A stretch of DNA of 64,000 nucleotides from RGIG4079 sp045637505 (GTDB lineage Bacteria > Bacteroidota > Bacteroidia > Bacteroidales > Muribaculaceae), in contig JAZTZO010000045.1 in assembly GCA_045637505.1 (NCBI GenBank), positions 1 to 64,000 on the forward strand, written 5' to 3'. Position 1 is the stretch's first letter, and each line of letters opens with the position of its first letter. Below, one piece after another: positions 53,024 through 61,626 of this stretch. Under the pieces are notes generated by a model, which was not told the origin of the DNA, made no database searches, and saw nothing but the letters and a program-made list of their open reading frames with translations. Made by a program: the position numbers and the translations under genes.

Positions 53024-56000
53024 TTATATTGCATCCATTGATTGGATGGTTGTGAGGATATCGACGGCGGCTTCGACGGTTGTAACCATTGCGATGGAGA
53101 TGCTACGGCGATTGTTGTTTTCGCGTATGTTGCATCGGCGTGCATTTTGTTGCATGAAATTGATAATTTTGCCAAACATAGGCGATTGATAATAGGCCTT
53201 GTTGCTTTCGTCAACAAAATAAAGATACATACGTTCTTGCTTTAGCGATACTTTTTCGATGCCGAGTTGTCGGGCAAGACGGCGAAGGCGTGGCACGCGT
53301 AACAGTTCGGCCGTTTCGGGTGGAATTTTGCCAAAACGGTCAACGAGTCGTTCTTTAAATGCTTGAAGGTCAATTTCTCGTTCAATGCTGTCGAGTTCTT
53401 TGTAAAGGATTATGCGCTCGCTCTCTTGAGGCACATATGAAGAGGGAAGGAGTAGCTCCATGTCGCTTTCGATAACGCAATCGGCCACATATTCTTTTTC
53501 ATCGTTGTCGTCGGCTGTGAGTACATCAGAGAATTCTTCGGTGCGAAGTTCGACAACGGCCTCTTTGAGTATTTTTTGGTATGTTTCGTATCCAAGATCG
53601 GCGATAAATCCACTTTGTTCGGCACCGAGAAGGTTGCCAGCTCCACGAATGTCGAGGTCTTGCATGGCAATGTGTATGCCACTACCAAGGTCGGAGAAAC
53701 TTTCGATGGCTTGCAATCGACGGCGCGACACGGGCGAAAGTGGTAAGTGAGGAGGCACAAGTAGGTAGCAGAATGCTTTGCGATTGCTACGGCCCACGCG
53801 TCCGCGGAGTTGGTGCAGTTCACTCAAACCAAAGTTTTGAGCGTTATTTATGATAATCGTGTTGACATTGGGCATGTCGATACCCGATTCAATGATTGTT
53901 GTAGCCAATAGTATGTCGTAGTCGTGATTGGCAAAGTCGATAATCACTTTTTCGAGTTTATCGGGAGCCATTTGTCCATGTCCCACCACTGTGCGAGCAT
54001 CAGGCACGAGTCGGCGCACCATTGCTTCAAGGTCATAAAGGCCTTCGATGCGATGGTTGACGATGAAGACTTGTCCGTTGCGCGACATTTCAAAGTTTAT
54101 GGCTTCGAGCAGAATGTCGTCGTTTAGTGCGTTTACCGATGTGACGATGGGGTAGCGATTGGCAGGTGGAGTGGTGATTGCCGATAGGTCGCGTGCTCCC
54201 ATGAGAGAGAATTGCAAGGTGCGAGGAATGGGGGTGGCACTCATGGTCAATGTATCGACATTGACTTTCATTTGTTTGAGTTTCTCTTTTACGGCAACGC
54301 CAAATTTTTGTTCTTCATCGACGACGAGCAATCCCAAGTCTTTGAATTTCACATCTTTGCCTATGAGCTTGTGGGTGCCTATGAGAATGTCTATTTTACC
54401 TTCGGCAAGGTCGGCGATGATTTGCTTCACTTGCTTGGGTGTGCGAGCGCGTGAAAGATAATCGACTCTCACGGGGAAGTCTTTCAAGCGGTCTTTAAAT
54501 GTGTGGTAGTGTTGATAGGCAAGCACTGTTGTGGGAACGAGTACGGCAGTCTGTTTGCTATCGGTCGCTGCTTTGAATGCTGCACGAATGGCAATCTCGG
54601 TTTTACCAAATCCCACATCGCCACAAATGAGGCGGTCCATGGGTCGCGAACTTTCCATGTCGGCTTTGACGGCAGCCGTAGTGGTGAGTTGGTCGGGGGT
54701 GTCTTCGTAGATGAATGAGGCCTCGAGCTCTTGTTGCATATATCCGTCGGGGGAGAAACTATAACCTGTTTCGTTCTTGCGTGCGGCATATAGTTTTATG
54801 AGGTCGCGGGCAATATCTTTGAGTTTTGACTTTGTTTTCTCTTTGATGCGATTCCATGCGCCGGTCCCCAATTTGTTGATTTTAGGAGGCACGCCCTCTT
54901 TGCCACGATATTTTGATAGTTTGTGTAGCGAGTGGATGGACACGAAGATGATATCATCGTTTTGATAAGTGAGTTTTATCATCTCTTGTATGCGTCCGTT
55001 CACATTGGTGCGTAGTAGTCCGGCAAATCGTCCTACTCCGTGGTCGATGTGCACGATGAAGTCGCCCACCTCAATCGATGATAGTTCTTTGAGCGATAAT
55101 GCCAGTTTGCCCGAGCGAGCGCGGTCGCTTTTGAGAGTGTATTTGTGAAAACGGTCAAAGATTTGGTGGTCGGTGAAGAAGCAACTTTTGGTAGAGTGAT
55201 CGACAAACCCTTCGTGTATAGTGGAGAAGATGGGAGTGAATGAGATATCATCGCCACGGTCTTCAAAGATCACTTTCAAACGCTCTATTTGCTTTTCGCT
55301 GTCGCTTAATATATATAATGTATATCCCTCGGCGAGCATCTTTTTGAAATCCTCGCTTATGAGGTCAAAATTTTTGTGATAAATGCCTTGGGGAGAGCAG
55401 CAGAGGTCGATAGATGCTTTGGCATCGCTATCGGGCTGTGCTGCGGCCGAGAAACGGAGTTGGCGGAATTGTGAGAAACGAGCTGTAAACTCATCGGCAT
55501 CAACTACTTGATTCATTGCATTGCGGTCGCCCTCGTTGGCAATGAGCGAACTTTCAGAGAATGTTTCGCCGGCAATTTCGCGTATGCGGCTCAAGGTGTA
55601 TTGGGCATCGCGCACGGCGATGAGGGTGTCGTCGCCTATGAAGTTGAGCAAAGAGTCGCCGTGAGAGTGTTGAGCCACATTTGATGTTATGGAGATGTCG
55701 TCGAGGCGTTGTTGCGAGAGTTGTGTTTCTATATTGAATGTGCGCATTGAGTCAATTTCATCGCCAAAAAAGTCAATGCGATAGGGAAGCTCGTTGGAGT
55801 AGCCAAAAATGTCGAGGATAGAGCCACGAAGAGCAAAATGCCCAGGCTCATATACATAATCGACCTCGATGAACCCATTATCGCGCAGCCAGTTGATAGT
55901 TTCGACGGGGTCAACCGTGTCGCCTTGTTTGAGGCGAAGAGTGTGGCGAGCGATTGTATCTTTTGAAGCCACGCGTTCGGCAATGGCATCGGGATAGGTG

Positions 56001-56365
56001 ATTACATATCGCAAGAGGGGGTTGGTGTGCCAATTGTTTAGCACTTCGGTGCGCAGAATTTGCGAGGGGGCATCAATCTGTCCATATTTTATGTCGCGTT
56101 TGTAGCCCGAGGGGAACATCAACACAGCTTCTTCACCTAAAATGCGCGAAAGATCGTGATAAAGATATCCAGCATCATCGAGACTGTCGCCTATGATGAG
56201 CGTAGGCGATTGGCGAGGTGTCATGCCTGCAAAAAGCAACGCGGGCGCCGAACCTGCCAATGCGTAGGCCGATGTGCATAACGATTTGCCACCGAGGAGT
56301 TTGTCGATGGCTTTGCGCCGTTGAGGGGTGACGAATATTTCGCTAAGATTGCGCTGTGTTGACAT
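53024..56365 (-). CDS. mfd: Transcription-repair coupling factor
   Basis: 1113 residues, full length. UvrB-like N-terminal part (PALLFAGMTPRQSPTLIIGD), RNA polymerase-interacting domain (FIVHIDHGVGRFAGLLRT), then the RecG-like helicase motor: Walker A CGDVGFGKTEIAIRAAF, DEEQKFG box, SATPIPRTLQFSLMG, QLRGRVGRS. Mfd removes stalled RNA polymerase and recruits UvrA. The S41 protease gene lies 12 bases upstream on the same strand. Confidence 0.96.
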   Translation of the reverse strand: MSTQRNLSEIFVTPQRRKAIDKLLGGKSLCTSAYALAGSAPALLFAGMTPRQSPTLIIGDSLDDAGYLYHDLSRILGEEAVLMFPSGYKRDIKYGQIDAPSQILRTEVLNNWHTNPLLRYVITYPDAIAERVASKDTIARHTLRLKQGDTVDPVETINWLRDNGFIEVDYVYEPGHFALRGSILDIFGYSNELPYRIDFFGDEIDSMRTFNIETQLSQQRLDDISITSNVAQHSHGDSLLNFIGDDTLIAVRDAQYTLSRIREIAGETFSESSLIANEGDRNAMNQVVDADEFTARFSQFRQLRFSAAAQPDSDAKASIDLCCSPQGIYHKNFDLISEDFKKMLAEGYTLYILSDSEKQIERLKVIFEDRGDDISFTPIFSTIHEGFVDHSTKSCFFTDHQIFDRFHKYTLKSDRARSGKLALSLKELSSIEVGDFIVHIDHGVGRFAGLLRTNVNGRIQEMIKLTYQNDDIIFVSIHSLHKLSKYRGKEGVPPKINKLGTGAWNRIKEKTKSKLKDIARDLIKLYAARKNETGYSFSPDGYMQQELEASFIYEDTPDQLTTTAAVKADMESSRPMDRLICGDVGFGKTEIAIRAAFKAATDSKQTAVLVPTTVLAYQHYHTFKDRLKDFPVRVDYLSRARTPKQVKQIIADLAEGKIDILIGTHKLIGKDVKFKDLGLLVVDEEQKFGVAVKEKLKQMKVNVDTLTMSATPIPRTLQFSLMGARDLSAITTPPANRYPIVTSVNALNDDILLEAINFEMSRNGQVFIVNHRIEGLYDLEAMVRRLVPDARTVVGHGQMAPDKLEKVIIDFANHDYDILLATTIIESGIDMPNVNTIIINNAQNFGLSELHQLRGRVGRSNRKAFCYLLVPPHLPLSPVSRRRLQAIESFSDLGSGIHIAMQDLDIRGAGNLLGAEQSGFIADLGYETYQKILKEAVVELRTEEFSDVLTADDNDEKEYVADCVIESDMELLLPSSYVPQESERIILYKELDSIEREIDLQAFKERLVDRFGKIPPETAELLRVPRLRRLARQLGIEKVSLKQERMYLYFVDESNKAYYQSPMFGKIINFMQQNARRCNIRENNNRRSISIAMVTTVEAAVDILTTIQSMDAI

Positions 56366-56377
56366 ATAATATTGTGA

Positions 56378-58042
56378 CTACTTTTTAGTAGGCTTCAAGA
56401 TTGATTGATATTTCTTCTTGTCGTGGAGCACTGTTGCTGCCGAGTCAACAACGATGTCGGTGCGAAGTGCTTCGATGATTTGACCTTTTTGGAAATAATA
56501 TCGTCCCACGATTTCCTCCGAAAGGTATTCGCTAATCTCTTTGCGATGGGTGTTGAGGTCTTTGTCGAGGTCGTGGCGAAGCATTTTTTCGAGAATCTCA
56601 AATTGTGCTTTAACGCTGTCGGTCATGTAACCTTCCACCTCAGCAACTTTCTTGAGGGTTGATAGCCCTGTTTCACACACTTTATCGTATTTGAATTTTT
56701 CGGGGTCGATAAACTTTTTGAAGTCGTCATAAATAGAGTCGGTGATGACAAATTCTTGAGGCGAGGGGATTGATGCAGTAGTAGCAGCAAAACGATTGGC
56801 GTAGTCAAAGGCCCAATGGTTCATGACAATATTATAAACCAAACGATTGCCTTCGGGGAAGGTGACTGTAACATCGGGTGTGATGCCACCGCCATCGCGC
56901 ACTTCGCGTCCGTTGGCAGTTTTGAATACGTTTGTGAGACTGTCGGGGGTGCGAGCCACCGAACCATCTTCGTTGCGATGTGAATAGTCAATGGCTTGAA
57001 TGAGGCGGCCACTGGGAATGTAGTATTTAGCGGTTGTAACCTTTAAAAGTCCGTTATAGGGGAGTGGGCGAGTAGATTGCACCAATCCTTTACCAAAAGA
57101 GCGAGTGCCTATGACTACGGCACGGTCGAGGTCTTGCAATGCACCCGATACGATTTCGGCACTTGATGCAGTGCCATTGTTGATGAGCACGGCAAGAGGA
57201 ATTTCGGTGTCGATGGGCTTGGTAGTGGTTTTATATACCTTTTCGTTTAATAAGCCCTTGCCTCGAGTGCGTAAAACTTCGGTGTTTTTGGGCACAAAAA
57301 GTCCGACAATTTTAATAGAACTTTCGAGTAGTCCACCACCATTGTTGCGAAGGTCGAGAACGATTGACTTCACATTGGGGTTTTTCTTTAGTTCAATGAG
57401 GGCTTCTTTAACCTTGTTGGCCGAATGCTCGTTGAATGTTGTGAGAGCTATATATCCAATGTCGCCACGCACTACGCCATAGTAGGGGACGGGCTCAACT
57501 TGTATTTTGCCACGAGTAATCTCCATTGTGATGATTGAGTCGGTCACATAGGGGCGCTTAACTGTAACAGTAACTTTAGTGCCGGCTTGGCCTTTGAGGC
57601 GAGCGCTCACTTTGTCGCTTTTCCAACCGAGCACTGTGTCGCCGTCAATTACCATGATGAGGTCGCCAGGGCGAAGTCCCGCTTTTTGAGCAGGAGAGCC
57701 TTCTTGAGGTTCTGAAATATATACATTGCCATTGCGTTGAAGAATTACCGAACCTATCCCGGCATATTCGCCCGATGAAATGGTGCGAAATTCATCTTGA
57801 TCTTCTTCAGAGATGTATTCGGTATAGGGGTCGATGTCCATCAACATAGCATCGATAGCATTGCGCATCGACTTGTCGGCATCGATGGTGTCAACATAGT
57901 GAGTTTGCAACTCTTTATATATAGAATTGAAGATATTGAGGTTGCGAGAAATCGCCGATTTGTCGCTACGAGTGGTGGCTGTAGAACCAAATATTGATAA
58001 TGCACACACCATAATAACTATGGTAGATATGAATTTTCTCAT
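56378..58042 (-). CDS. S41 family C-terminal processing protease
   Basis: 554 residues from MRKFISTIVIMVCALS, a signal or anchor sequence; an ATG at 58129 would place 29 odd residues before it. PDZ domain about 85-170 (GSPAQKAGLRPGDLIMVIDGD), then the S41 core with Ser in NNGTASSAEIVSGAL and Lys in GTRSFGKGLVQSTRPL, the Ser-Lys dyad of CtpA-type proteases. It acts in the periplasm on unfolded or tagged proteins. It shares a leftward transcript with mfd. Confidence 0.9.
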   Translation of the reverse strand: MRKFISTIVIMVCALSIFGSTATTRSDKSAISRNLNIFNSIYKELQTHYVDTIDADKSMRNAIDAMLMDIDPYTEYISEEDQDEFRTISSGEYAGIGSVILQRNGNVYISEPQEGSPAQKAGLRPGDLIMVIDGDTVLGWKSDKVSARLKGQAGTKVTVTVKRPYVTDSIITMEITRGKIQVEPVPYYGVVRGDIGYIALTTFNEHSANKVKEALIELKKNPNVKSIVLDLRNNGGGLLESSIKIVGLFVPKNTEVLRTRGKGLLNEKVYKTTTKPIDTEIPLAVLINNGTASSAEIVSGALQDLDRAVVIGTRSFGKGLVQSTRPLPYNGLLKVTTAKYYIPSGRLIQAIDYSHRNEDGSVARTPDSLTNVFKTANGREVRDGGGITPDVTVTFPEGNRLVYNIVMNHWAFDYANRFAATTASIPSPQEFVITDSIYDDFKKFIDPEKFKYDKVCETGLSTLKKVAEVEGYMTDSVKAQFEILEKMLRHDLDKDLNTHRKEISEYLSEEIVGRYYFQKGQIIEALRTDIVVDSAATVLHDKKKYQSILKPTKK

Positions 58043-58239
58043 AATGCAAAGTTGAGATTTAATGATGAAAACATATAAATAGGCAACGAAGTTACGCAAT
58101 ATTATAACAATAATGGCACTATTTTCCACAAAAAAGACTTAAAATTGAAGATAAAAGTAAGATTTTTGCAAAAAATATTGCATAATTCAAAATTTGGGAT
58201 TAATTTTGCAACGCAATTTTGAAAAGGGTTGCATTTTCT

Positions 58240-58313
58240 GCTTCAGTAGCTCAGTTGGTTAGAGCACCTGACTGTTAATCAGGGGGTCGTTGGTTCAAGC
58301 CCATCCTGAAGCG
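58240..58313 (+). tRNA. tRNA-Asn (GTT), copy 1
   Basis: A 74-nt cloverleaf: acceptor GCTTCAG / CTGAAGC with G discriminator, D-arm TAGCTCAGTTGGTTAGAGC, anticodon stem CCTGA / TCAGG around CTGTTAA, and TTCAAGC in the T-loop. The T-stem GTTGG/CCATC holds one T-T mismatch. No CCA encoded. Confidence 0.95.
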
Positions 58314-58340
58314 CGAAAAAAGTTTAGTTGGTTAATATTT

Positions 58341-58414
58341 GCTTCAGTAGCTCAGTTGGTTAGAGCACCTGACTGTTAATCAGGGGGTCGTTGGTTCAAG
58401 CCCATCCTGAAGCG
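58341..58414 (+). tRNA. tRNA-Asn (GTT), copy 2
   Basis: Identical over all 74 bases to copy 1 and offset by 101 bases. Both are probably on one transcript that ends at the hairpin 58416-58447. Confidence 0.95.
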
Positions 58415-58415
58415 C

Positions 58416-58450
58416 AAAAAGAGATTGCAGTGTTGCAGTCTCTTTTTGTA
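58416..58450 (+). terminator. Terminator of the tRNA-Asn pair
   Basis: AAAAAGAGATTGCA pairs with TGCAGTCTCTTTTT (one wobble), giving a stem ending in a T run. Confidence 0.8.
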
Positions 58451-58514
58451 TTTTATGCCCATAGGTTGCAAGTATAGTAGCAAAAGGTGTGGGAAATGTA
58501 AATGGTTATTCAAG

Positions 58515-58550
58515 CACAAAGGGGTGTTGCGATTGCAACACCCCTTTGTG
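58515..58550 (-). terminator. Terminator of the thioredoxin gene
   Basis: A perfect 16-bp stem CACAAAGGGGTGTTGC / GCAACACCCCTTTGTG with a 4-base loop, 20 bases beyond the thioredoxin stop. Confidence 0.85.
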
Positions 58551-58569
58551 ATATATGCGATTGATTTTC

Positions 58570-58962
58570 TTAATCAAGAATGCGAGAAAGGTGGTTTACA
58601 AATTCGATATACTCTTTGTAACCAGTTTCAACGTGGTGAATTTTGCCATTTTTGTAGAACACCAAAGTAGGGATTGAAGAAATACCGAGGTAGTTGGCCC
58701 ATTCTTGGTTGTTTTTTACATTGAGGTCAACGCGATAGAAATCGATTTGTCCAGCATATTCTTTAGCAGCTTTACCCATCACAGCTTCCATAGCTTTGCA
58801 AGGGCCACACCATGTTGCATAGAAGTCGAGAACGATGGGGCGTTCAGCCTTTGGAAGAATTTCTTTAGTAAATGTTGTGTAATCGATTTCTTTCACTTCT
58901 TGAGCTTCGCTATTGAATGCAAAAGCGAAAATCATGCTCATAATTAGGAGAATTTTTTTCAT
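58570..58962 (-). CDS. Exported thioredoxin-fold protein
   Basis: 130 residues with a signal peptide (about 1-20, ending SEAQ) and a single thioredoxin domain: IVLDFYATWCGPCKAMEAVM with the CGPC active site and the cis-Pro in SSIPTLVFYKNGK. It should reduce or exchange disulfides in the periplasm. A short leader hairpin (GGGGGT ... ACCCCC at 58981-58998) lies between the -7 element TACCTTTG (59016-59023) and the start. Confidence 0.88.
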   Translation of the reverse strand: MKKILLIMSMIFAFAFNSEAQEVKEIDYTTFTKEILPKAERPIVLDFYATWCGPCKAMEAVMGKAAKEYAGQIDFYRVDLNVKNNQEWANYLGISSIPTLVFYKNGKIHHVETGYKEYIEFVNHLSRILD

Positions 58963-59015
58963 AAATTGCGAAATATTAAAGGGGGTAATTCAACCCCCAA
59001 GGTTGATAATTGTCG

Positions 59016-59023
59016 CAAAGGTA
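59016..59023 (-). promoter_or_regulatory. -7 promoter element (TACCTTTG) for the thioredoxin gene
   Basis: The reverse complement matches TAnnTTTG about 55 bases before the ATG at 58962. Confidence 0.55.
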
Positions 59024-59305
59024 GTATAAAGATTTGAAAATTGAAAGTTGATAGTTGAGAAATTTTTATTTTAGAGGTATTTTTCTTGTCAATTTAGTGT
59101 CAAAAGGCATTGCTCCAGTATCAATAATAGCCACTAAATGTGACACTACATAGCACCGATTTAAGTGAATTTCTCCCTCAATAATTGTAAAAACGGAATT
59201 TCTCTCGTTGAAAGGACGGAAATCGGAAGAAAATAAGAGGGTTTTGTTAAAAATGTGGTTGAAAAAATTTGGAGAATATTGACAAAATATTGTAATTTTC
59301 CCCTC

Positions 59306-59389
59306 GATAATCGCAAAAACGTGGGAAAATGGTGGTTTGATAATCGCAAAAACGTGGGAAAGTAGTGGTTTGATAATCGCAAAAACGTG
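59306..59389 (+). repeat. Three direct repeats, exact 33-bp period (locus 3)
   Basis: GATAATCGCAAAAACGTG starts at 59306, 59339 and 59372. Units 1 and 2 agree in 31 of 33 bases; unit 3 keeps the first 18. The third copy ends 10 bases before the ATG at 59400. A worn copy (AATAATTGTAAAAACGG) lies near 59180, not in register. The rest of 59041-59305 holds no gene that I can support. Confidence 0.95.
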
Positions 59390-59399
59390 ATTTTGAAAG

Positions 59400-59561
59400 A
59401 TGAAACGCAAGATTTACAGCAAGTTAGCCGAGTGGAAACAACAAGAGCAAGGATAAACTATTGAAAAATCAAGAAACACACCCCAATCGTAATACACTAC
59501 AATGACCTAAAAGAAGATGATGGGATTCTCTATCTTCCAATATATGACACCGTTGTTGTAG
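59400..59561 (+). pseudogene. Remnants of a second AAA+ (DUF4143-type) ATPase gene
   Basis: The frame at 59400-59456 encodes MKRKIYSKLAEWKQQEQG, matching the N-terminus of AAA_14/DUF4143 ATPases up to the residues before Walker A, then stops. In another frame, from about 59465, KIKKHTPIVIHYNDLKEDDG and ILYLPIYDTVVVG look like the C-terminal strands of this kind of protein (compare the NIPLY endings of relatives). The middle, including Walker A and B, is gone. The first part is fairly sure; the C-terminal match is weak. Confidence 0.5.
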
Positions 59562-59564
59562 GGA

Positions 59565-59603
59565 GAAAAAATAAAACACAGAGGATTTTTGACTCTGTGT
59601 TTT
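59565..59603 (-). terminator. Terminator of the LPP20/DUF6175 cluster
   Basis: AAAACACAGAG (59573-59583) pairs with CTCTGTGTTTT (59593-59603); read leftwards it runs into ATTTTTTCTC. Confidence 0.8.
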
Positions 59604-59627
59604 TAAGAGGAAAGATATTACTTATGT

Positions 59628-60161
59628 TTATTCGTGTAAGATCTCTTTGATTGTATTGTCAAATTGTTGTTGGTCAAAACTTAATTTTGCTTCTTCATCC
59701 TCTAAGAACGCGGCTTCCATTGCTTCGTAAACGTCAATTTTAGATAATTGAATAGTAACATATGCGCGGAAAATATTGTCATTTGTTAATGTAATTCGAT
59801 CACAAATGACAATGGATTCATGTAGAGTTGTATTAGAAGTGAGGATTAGCCGGTCTTCTATTTTAGGATTAATATTATTCTTAACAGCTTTTCGGTATCT
59901 TTTAGTAAAAGAGTCTACAACAGTCGATAATGTAGCAGATAATTCAGCTCTAGCAACTGCAATGGCCTTGTCTTTGGCCATCTGTCTATCTGAGCTTTCT
60001 GCAAAAGCGTTTGCATAAAAATAATCGTCATCAGTTGTGTAATGGCATAGTTGGGCTAGCTCTTTTTCATCATCGTTAGGTTTTGGAGTATTTTTGTTAG
60101 AAGAGCATGAACAAATTAAAATACATGAAATTGCAATTGAAATAATATTAAATCGTTTCAT
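59628..60161 (-). CDS. LPP20-like lipoprotein
   Basis: 177 residues from MKRFNIISIAISCILICSCS, with a lipobox ending in Cys; an ATG at 60221 lies inside the gene upstream and is rejected. The domain (about 35-150) has the LPP20/FlgT-N style pattern FYANAFAESSDRQMAKDKAI then ARAELSATLSTVVDSFTKRY. Such lipoproteins sit in the outer membrane with flagellar or curli-like export parts in other bacteria; here flagella are not expected. Last gene of the four-gene cluster. Confidence 0.72.
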   Translation of the reverse strand: MKRFNIISIAISCILICSCSSNKNTPKPNDDEKELAQLCHYTTDDDYFYANAFAESSDRQMAKDKAIAVARAELSATLSTVVDSFTKRYRKAVKNNINPKIEDRLILTSNTTLHESIVICDRITLTNDNIFRAYVTIQLSKIDVYEAMEAAFLEDEEAKLSFDQQQFDNTIKEILHE

Positions 60162-60189
60162 TTTAAAATAATTAAAAGTTAATAAATCA

Positions 60190-61626
60190 TTATAGGTCTG
60201 GGGTAGATGAAATCTCTTCAAAATCTTCTAATTCGTCTTCAAAATTTTCATATTCTGGATTAACAATAACTCGTTTTGTGAATCGTGCTTCTTTAAGCAT
60301 TTTTTCTAACTGAGGTTTTAATCTTTTGAAAAGATCTCGTTGAGCAGTTGTCTTTATTTTTGATTTAGAAGATTTTATTGGAGCTAATGATCGAATATCG
60401 TTAATTGAAACAGAGGTAATAATACGTTCGGTATTTAGTTCTGAAAGTGTTATAGTACAAGACGCATATGTTTCAACCATGTCATATAACTCTCCTTTTA
60501 CAATGCCCCCTTTTTTGACTTGTGTATTAATGACAATGCGAACATCTGCACTATCTTCTTCGTTGACAATGTCAAAGTAATTTTGTGCAAGATAGTTGGA
60601 TACGGAATTTGTCAAACTAGAGCAATTATTGTCAAAAGAAAATATTACTGCACGCAAAGAGGTGTCTTCTATAACTAAGGGAAGAGTTGTATATGGGGCA
60701 TTAGCATAAAGTTGTTTTATTATAAAGTTATCTTTATCATATCCTAATTTGTCAAGATTTAAAGAAATTTTTAACTCTTGATATGCTAATTTAGAAGATA
60801 TGTTTGAAATAATAATATCGGTTGTCCCATTTTCGTTTGTTTTTGCATTGGGAGGAATTTCCCCAATCCCTTTGACGAATGAAATGGATAGAGGAACATC
60901 GTTAAGTGGATTACCATTTGATGTAACAAATACCTTTACATTGTAGGCATTATTACTTAATGGGGCAAATGATATAATATTAGGGTCGGTTGAGATATTT
61001 ACATCTTTGAAAATAGATTCAAGAGAGTTAAATATTTCAACGGGAAGGTTGATGGTTTGTTTAGAAGAAACGGTATAAGGGAGATAACGATTAGAGTATT
61101 GCTCAATTTGTTTCATCGCTTTGATGTAAAATTGAGAAGCTCCAATAATATTGCCTTGTTGTTTTAGATAGTTTCCTTTACTCCAAAAATCATAGGCATG
61201 TTGAGTCGCATTGGAAATTCGAGTTTCAATAATATCAGCATATTCTTGTTTGTCTAATTGATAGTATGACCAATAAAATTGGCCATCATTCCATGTTTCT
61301 ACGAGTTCGTAACCTTCAAGGTTAGCTGAGGTTGATGTTTTGATTAGATTTTTGAATTCTTCAAAATATTCTTTATTGATTTCTTGTCGATGAAAAAGAG
61401 AATTGCTTTCAACGTTAATTTGAATTTCACTTGTCAAATCGTTTAGAGCCATTTCTTTTGACTTTTGAATATAATCATCTCCAGAAATAGGTGCCATGCC
61501 TATCCCAATGTAGTACATTGAGTTCGTAGGTTTTGATTTTACCCAATTAGGCGTTTTTGCAGATATATTAGGAGTTGTTATAAATAATAATGTGAGTAAA
61601 AAAACTAAAGTTCTCATATGGTTCAA
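60190..61626 (-). CDS. Exported LPP20/FlgT-like protein
   Basis: 478 residues with a signal peptide (about 1-23, ending ISAK). The first domain (about 25-130) starts NWVKSKPTNSMYYIGIGMAP and contains KSKEMALNDLTSEIQINVES, the LPP20-type helix. A middle TPR-like helical part (about 135-175; YDFWSKGNYLKQQGNIIGAS) precedes an Ig-like domain (about 220-300) and a CsgG/LpoB-like alpha/beta end. The stop overlaps the start of nothing, but the upstream gene ends 4 bases into its ATG region (61623-61626), implying coupling. Function unknown. Confidence 0.68.
   Translation of the reverse strand: MNHMRTLVFLLTLLFITTPNISAKTPNWVKSKPTNSMYYIGIGMAPISGDDYIQKSKEMALNDLTSEIQINVESNSLFHRQEINKEYFEEFKNLIKTSTSANLEGYELVETWNDGQFYWSYYQLDKQEYADIIETRISNATQHAYDFWSKGNYLKQQGNIIGASQFYIKAMKQIEQYSNRYLPYTVSSKQTINLPVEIFNSLESIFKDVNISTDPNIISFAPLSNNAYNVKVFVTSNGNPLNDVPLSISFVKGIGEIPPNAKTNENGTTDIIISNISSKLAYQELKISLNLDKLGYDKDNFIIKQLYANAPYTTLPLVIEDTSLRAVIFSFDNNCSSLTNSVSNYLAQNYFDIVNEEDSADVRIVINTQVKKGGIVKGELYDMVETYASCTITLSELNTERIITSVSINDIRSLAPIKSSKSKIKTTAQRDLFKRLKPQLEKMLKEARFTKRVIVNPEYENFEDELEDFEEISSTPDL

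Noticed and set aside
53410..53823. 137-residue leftward frame inside mfd
   Set aside because: It is an out-of-frame shadow of the Mfd helicase region.
59066..59410. 114-residue leftward frame with HVFAII repeats
   Set aside because: It is the antisense reading of the 33-bp repeats of locus 3; no family resemblance and no ribosome binding site.
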